Translations under genes and position numbers: made by a program
Origin: Methanosphaera sp. SHI613
Lineage (GTDB): Archaea; Methanobacteriota; Methanobacteria; Methanobacteriales; Methanobacteriaceae
Assembly: GCA_003266145.1 (NCBI GenBank)
Contig: MVJJ01000021.1
Span: 1-10,039, forward strand
Reading direction: 5' to 3'
DNA: 10,039 bases
Part shown: piece after piece, positions 7,336 to 10,039 of the stretch
Position numbering within the stretch: the stretch's first letter is position 1
Layout: each line of letters begins with the position of its first letter
Notes under the pieces: generated by a model
Databases searched by the model: none
Told to the model about the DNA's origin: nothing
The model's input: only the letters and a program-made list of their open reading frames with translations

Positions 7336-7439
7336 TACTATTTTTAAAACATACTGTTCAATTAATGAGTATATATAATTATTTTTCCATCTATTCTTTC
7401 AAAATATATTTTCTAATTTACAAGTAAAATAGTAATCTT

Positions 7440-7465
7440 TATTATATACTTTATAAATATATAAT
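7440..7465 (+). promoter_or_regulatory. TATA-like tract upstream of the candidate structured RNA
   Basis: Two overlapping boxes, TTATATAC (about 7443-7450) and TTTATAAATA (7450-7459), could direct transcription starting near 7472 or 7482 respectively. The first would start right at the 5' strand of the outer stem at 7473. Assignment is uncertain because the whole area is AT-rich. Confidence 0.25.
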
Positions 7466-7472
7466 AATAACA

Positions 7473-7685
7473 GATTCTCAGTTGATAAATAATTGTATAT
7501 TATTTATTTTTTCCATAAGAGTATAAGCGTTTATTATACTTTGAGAATCATTTAAAGGGGTATCTGATATACCATTTGGTGTATTGGATAAGGTATTGTA
7601 ATTAGATTAAATAATTTATATAATATGAGTATGAATTAGAAAAATACTCTATTTAATAAACTTAATTTATTGAAAGGCTTTTTTT
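7473..7685 (+). ncRNA. Candidate structured small RNA (three-way junction plus hairpins and T-run end)
   Basis: Seen: GATTCTCA (7473-7480) pairs perfectly with TGAGAATC (7542-7549). This outer stem encloses two hairpins: 7484-7493 with 7499-7508 (10 bp, one G-U) and 7520-7526 with 7534-7540 (7 bp), together a three-way junction. Next, 7561-7573 pairs with 7578-7590 (13 bp, loop ATTT) with three G-U pairs that would be mismatches on the other strand, which favours a plus-strand RNA. Then 7627-7632 pairs with 7644-7649, and 7652-7660 with 7666-7674 shortly before T7 (7679-7685). The segment 7541-7600 is about 33% G+C within a spacer that is otherwise much poorer. No known RNA family is recognised. 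Random pairing is common in AT-rich DNA, so this is a candidate, not a proven gene. A leader element of mvk is the main alternative. Confidence 0.3.
7652..7685 (+). terminator. Hairpin followed by seven T's upstream of mvk
   Basis: A 9-bp AT stem with one G-U (7652-7660 with 7666-7674, loop CTTAA) is followed after four bases by T7 (7679-7685). It would end any transcript entering from the left and isolate mvk transcription from the helicase region. Confidence 0.4.
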
Positions 7686-7752
7686 ATATTCTTATACAGT
7701 TTATATATCATTTTACATATGCTTATTAAGATAATAAAATAATTATTTTTCA

Positions 7753-7760
7753 TTAAATAT
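7753..7760 (+). promoter_or_regulatory. TATA-like box for the mvk-ipk-fni cluster
   Basis: TTAAATAT here places transcription start near 7782-7786, giving a leader of about 20 bases with the strong ribosome site GGAGGT (7794-7799), five bases before the mvk ATG at 7805. The perfect palindrome AAAATAATTATTTT (7736-7749) sits just upstream. Confidence 0.4.
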
Positions 7761-7804
7761 ATTCTTTTTACATTACTATTTCCTATGACTATTGGAGGTA
7801 ATTA

Positions 7805-8776
7805 ATGAAGATTAAATCATTTGCACCGGGTAAAATTATATTATTTGGTGAACATTCAGTTGTACATAATAAACCTGCTATTGCTGCTGCGATAAATAGG
7901 GGTGTTGACGTAGAACTAACATCAAGAAATGATAATATTATTCATGTTGTTGTTCCAGCAATTAACTACGAAGAAGAACATGAATTAACTAATTCTAAAT
8001 TAAATTACATTATCGATAGCCATAAAAAGATGATTACCGATTATATCTATGAAGTAATTAATCTATTTGAATTTCAAAATGGTTTTGACATTACAGTCAA
8101 CATCAACATGTACTTGGGAGTAGGTTTAGGTTCATCTGCAGCTGTAACGGTATCAACATTAAATGCCGTATCACTTTATGCAGGTACGAAATATTCAAAA
8201 GATGAAATAGCAGGTATTGCCCGTTCCATTGAAATTAAGATTCAAGGTGCTGCCAGTCCAATCGATACATCCATGAGTACATATGGAGGTATAATTTATA
8301 TTGATCAGGAATTTAACCTACATAATGTTGACGTAAATATGAATCTACCATTGATAGTTCAAAACTGTCAAATAAGTGGTAATACAGGAAAATTAGTTGA
8401 ATCTGTTAGACAAAAATATGAAAAATATCCTAGTATAATAGGAAAAATCTTTGATGCAATGGAACAGATTGCAGTTGATGCTAAAATTGCCTTGGAAGAA
8501 GGTAATATTTATCACTTAGCTAATTACATGAATATAAATCAGGGATTGCTTGATTCAATAGGTGTAAATACACTTGAATTATCAGAAATGGTTTATAATA
8601 TACGATTACATGGAGCTAAGGCATCCAAACTTACCGGCAGTGGTGGTGGAGGATGTATCATAGCATTTTGTCCGGACAATATTGATAAAGTGTATGACTC
8701 ATTGGATGACAAGTACCCTAAATTTAAATGTGAATTATCAACTGATGGAGCATGTGCATCAATTATAGAAAAATAA
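7805..8776 (+). CDS. mvk: Mevalonate kinase
   Basis: Reaction: ATP-dependent phosphorylation of mevalonate to mevalonate 5-phosphate in the cytoplasm, an early step of archaeal isoprenoid lipid synthesis. Seen: 323 residues, near the usual 300-330 of archaeal enzymes, with all three GHMP-kinase motifs. These are APGKIILFGEHSVV at the N-terminus (7-20), the ATP-binding loop GVGLGSSAA (105-113), and KLTGSGGGGCI near the C-terminus (275-285). The likely catalytic aspartate is Asp154 in SPIDTSMSTYGG. The ATG is preceded by GGAGGT at ideal spacing. Neighbours: first gene of a compact cluster with ipk nine bases downstream and fni after that, all in the same pathway. The next enzymes after MVK in the archaeal route are not in the window. 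Confidence 0.97.
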   Translation: MKIKSFAPGKIILFGEHSVVHNKPAIAAAINRGVDVELTSRNDNIIHVVVPAINYEEEHELTNSKLNYIIDSHKKMITDYIYEVINLFEFQNGFDITVNINMYLGVGLGSSAAVTVSTLNAVSLYAGTKYSKDEIAGIARSIEIKIQGAASPIDTSMSTYGGIIYIDQEFNLHNVDVNMNLPLIVQNCQISGNTGKLVESVRQKYEKYPSIIGKIFDAMEQIAVDAKIALEEGNIYHLANYMNINQGLLDSIGVNTLELSEMVYNIRLHGAKASKLTGSGGGGCIIAFCPDNIDKVYDSLDDKYPKFKCELSTDGACASIIEK

Positions 8777-8785
8777 GGGTTAAAT

Positions 8786-9574
8786 ATGATAATACTTAAA
8801 TTAGGTGGTAGTGCATTAACAATAAAGGATGCGGATAAGCCAACTATAGATGATATTAACTTGGATAGAATAGCTACAGAAATATCGGATTATAACCAGG
8901 ACATGATAATTGTTCATGGTGCCGGATCATTTGGTCATATTCATGCAAAGAAATATTCTATTGGTAGTAAAATAGAAGATAATTCAGATAATGAAAATAA
9001 AAAAAAGGGAATGTGTCTTACCCAGGCATCAGTTCAGTTATTGAATTATAAAGTAATAAGTAAACTGCATGAAAAAAATGTTCCTGCAATAGGTATCAAG
9101 CCATCAACATTTATCATAAATAATAACAAACGAATAGATGAATGTGACTTGAATATAATTAAACGATATGTAGATGAAGGATTTGTACCGGTATTATATG
9201 GAGATGCGGTATTAGATAAAAATAGTGATATCAAGTATTCCATTCTCTCCGGTGATCAGATAATAACCTATCTAGCAAAACATTTGGATGTTGATCGTGT
9301 TATATTATCCTCAGATGTGGATGGAATATATACGGATAATCCTAAGACAAATCCTGATGCTGAGTTAATTGATATAGTTACTAAAGATACTCTTTTAACA
9401 ACAACCAGTAATAAAGACCAGGCTGATGTAACTGGAGGTATGGAAGGTAAAATAAATGAATTATTAGAACTTGCCGAGTATGGTATCCAGTCACAGATTA
9501 TTAATGCTGAAAAAGAAGGCAATATTAAAAAAGCAGTATCTGGTCAAAATGTTAAAGGTACTATTATCAAATAA
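8786..9574 (+). CDS. ipk: Isopentenyl phosphate kinase
   Basis: Reaction: isopentenyl phosphate plus ATP gives isopentenyl diphosphate, the kinase step that defines the archaeal alternative mevalonate route. Seen: 262 residues of the amino-acid-kinase superfamily. The N-terminal ILKLGGSALT (3-12) is the phosphate-binding loop. HGAGSFGHIHAKKY (44-57) contains His51, at the place of the catalytic histidine that separates IPKs from other superfamily members. The nucleotide-binding half carries SGDQI, LSSDVDGIYTDNP and DVTGGMEGKI. The start lies nine bases after the mvk stop, with GGGT upstream, so translation is probably coupled in one operon. A polar asparagine- and lysine-rich stretch near 69-75 is probably a surface loop. 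Confidence 0.96.
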   Translation: MIILKLGGSALTIKDADKPTIDDINLDRIATEISDYNQDMIIVHGAGSFGHIHAKKYSIGSKIEDNSDNENKKKGMCLTQASVQLLNYKVISKLHEKNVPAIGIKPSTFIINNNKRIDECDLNIIKRYVDEGFVPVLYGDAVLDKNSDIKYSILSGDQIITYLAKHLDVDRVILSSDVDGIYTDNPKTNPDAELIDIVTKDTLLTTTSNKDQADVTGGMEGKINELLELAEYGIQSQIINAEKEGNIKKAVSGQNVKGTIIK

Positions 9575-9587
9575 TTATTTTAATTTA

Positions 9588-9604
9588 TATTAATCGAATT
9601 AATA
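9588..9604. repeat. Inverted repeat upstream of the fni ribosome site
   Basis: TATTAAT (9588-9594) and ATTAATA (9598-9604) are perfect inverted arms around CGA. The right arm ends where the Shine-Dalgarno AGGAGG (9604-9609) begins. It could be an operator or a weak RNA hairpin beside the ribosome site; a chance AT palindrome is also possible. Confidence 0.35.
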
Positions 9605-9615
9605 GGAGGGAGTAT

Positions 9616-10039
9616 ATGATATCAGATAGAAAATTAGAGCATTTGGAAATCTGTAAGAATTATGATGTAGAACATCATCGCACTACAGGTTTTGAAGATA
9701 TTGAATTGATTCACAGATCACTTCCTGAAGTAAACTTTGATGAGATTGACACTAGCATAGAATTTCTAGGTAAAAAATTGGATACTCCACTTATCATATC
9801 AGCAATAACTGGTGGTCATGAAGCAAGTAAGGAAATTAATGAAAGTTTGGCAATCGCCACTGAAAACACCAATATCGCTATGGGTGTAGGAAGTCAAAGG
9901 GCAGGAATAACTAATCCTGAACTAACCGATACTTTTACAATAGTAAGAGATAAGGCACCTCATGCAACCATTATAGGTAATATTGGAGCACCCCAAGTGG
10001 AATATGCAAATGGCGCTATAGAAATGCTTGATTGTGACA
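9616..10039 (+). CDS. fni: Type 2 isopentenyl-diphosphate delta-isomerase, partial at its 3' end
   Basis: Reaction: interconversion of isopentenyl and dimethylallyl diphosphate by the FMN- and NAD(P)H-dependent type 2 enzyme, which is unrelated to the type 1 isomerase of most eukaryotes. Seen: 141 complete codons before the window edge out of about 350 expected. Family signatures are SDRKLEHLEIC (3-13), HHRTTGFEDIELIHRSLPE (20-38), the flavin-region TPLIISAITGG, MGVGSQRAGI and IIGNIGA. The ATG at 9616 has AGGAGG (9604-9609) six bases upstream. Neighbours: 41 bases after ipk on the same strand, completing the step that follows IPK and supporting a lipid-precursor operon. The C-terminal part of the barrel lies outside the window. 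Confidence 0.96.
   Translation, partial: MISDRKLEHLEICKNYDVEHHRTTGFEDIELIHRSLPEVNFDEIDTSIEFLGKKLDTPLIISAITGGHEASKEINESLAIATENTNIAMGVGSQRAGITNPELTDTFTIVRDKAPHATIIGNIGAPQVEYANGAIEMLDCD

Larger units (their letters stand above)
7186..7804. other. 619-base spacer between the helicase gene and mvk, with relic and structured segments
   Basis: No intact gene is visible. From left to right it contains a T8 run (7204-7211), a decayed helicase fragment (about 7214-7335), an orphan full-strength ribosome-site motif GGAGGTGAT (7317-7325) with no start codon at usable distance, an unremarkable AT-rich stretch (about 7340-7440), TATA-like sequence (7440-7465), a set of nested inverted repeats that may be a structured RNA (7473-7590), a hairpin with T7 (7652-7685), a palindrome (7736-7749) and the mvk promoter (7753-7760). 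Confidence 0.6.

Noticed and set aside
7211..7346. Open frame of about 44 codons across the helicase relic
   Set aside because: It is in a different frame from the helicase homology, lacks a supported start and is best explained as accidental.
7544..7600. Plus-strand short reading frame resembling peptide sequence (contains GVSDIPFGVLDKVL)
   Set aside because: Under 20 codons between stops and without a start codon; its symmetry with the opposite strand follows from the 13-bp hairpin.
7478..7606. Minus-strand open stretch of about 42 codons with protein-like composition (contains SDTPLNDSQ and NAYTLMEKIN)
   Set aside because: It has no start codon near its beginning, only an internal ATG ten codons before the stop, and no ribosome site. 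It coincides with the inverted repeats of the candidate RNA. It could be a gene relic but cannot be supported as a gene.

Overview
The window looks like chromosomal DNA from a very AT-rich methanogenic archaeon, most likely order Methanobacteriales and close to Methanosphaera. The reasons are the mevalonate kinase / isopentenyl phosphate kinase / type 2 isopentenyl-diphosphate isomerase run (the archaeal isoprenoid lipid route), an archaeal MEMO-family protein, archaeal TATA-like boxes and T-tract ends around genes, Shine-Dalgarno sequences of the GGAGGT/GGTG type, and intergenic DNA that is almost entirely A and T. The genus is inferred from style and gene content, not from a database match.

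Layout. Positions 1-731 (minus) hold most of a MEMO-family gene that runs off the left edge. Positions 812-1360 (minus) encode an MntP-type manganese exporter. A divergent 247-base spacer follows. Next comes a 572-residue NhaC-family Na+/H+ antiporter (1608-3326, plus), then a gene-free 319-base spacer. A 1179-residue protein fusing a SWIM zinc finger to a SNF2/HelZ-like helicase occupies 3646-7185 (plus). A 619-base spacer (7186-7804) separates it from mvk (7805-8776), ipk (8786-9574) and the start of fni (9616 to the right edge), all plus.

How the genes relate. mvk, ipk and fni act in one pathway: mevalonate to mevalonate 5-phosphate, later isopentenyl phosphate to isopentenyl diphosphate, then isomerisation to dimethylallyl diphosphate, the precursors of archaeal membrane lipids. 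They are tightly spaced and look like one operon. mntP and nhaC are unrelated ion-homeostasis genes sharing a divergent control region. The helicase has no obvious functional partner here.

The most unusual material is in the 7186-7804 spacer. (1) Positions 7252-7307 match an internal part of the upstream helicase gene (6497-6552) at 50 of 56 positions without gaps, but with an in-frame stop, so this is a decayed partial copy of a SNF2 helicase gene. (2) Positions 7473-7590 can fold on the plus strand into a three-way junction followed by a 13-bp hairpin with three G-U pairs. A further hairpin and a T7 run follow at 7652-7685, which makes this a candidate unannotated small RNA. (3) The helicase gene changes base composition near 5800, where the helicase motor begins, from about 17-33% G+C to about 35-48% in sampled lines. 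I see no complete new defence or metabolic system, no CRISPR array, no tRNA or rRNA and no insertion sequence.
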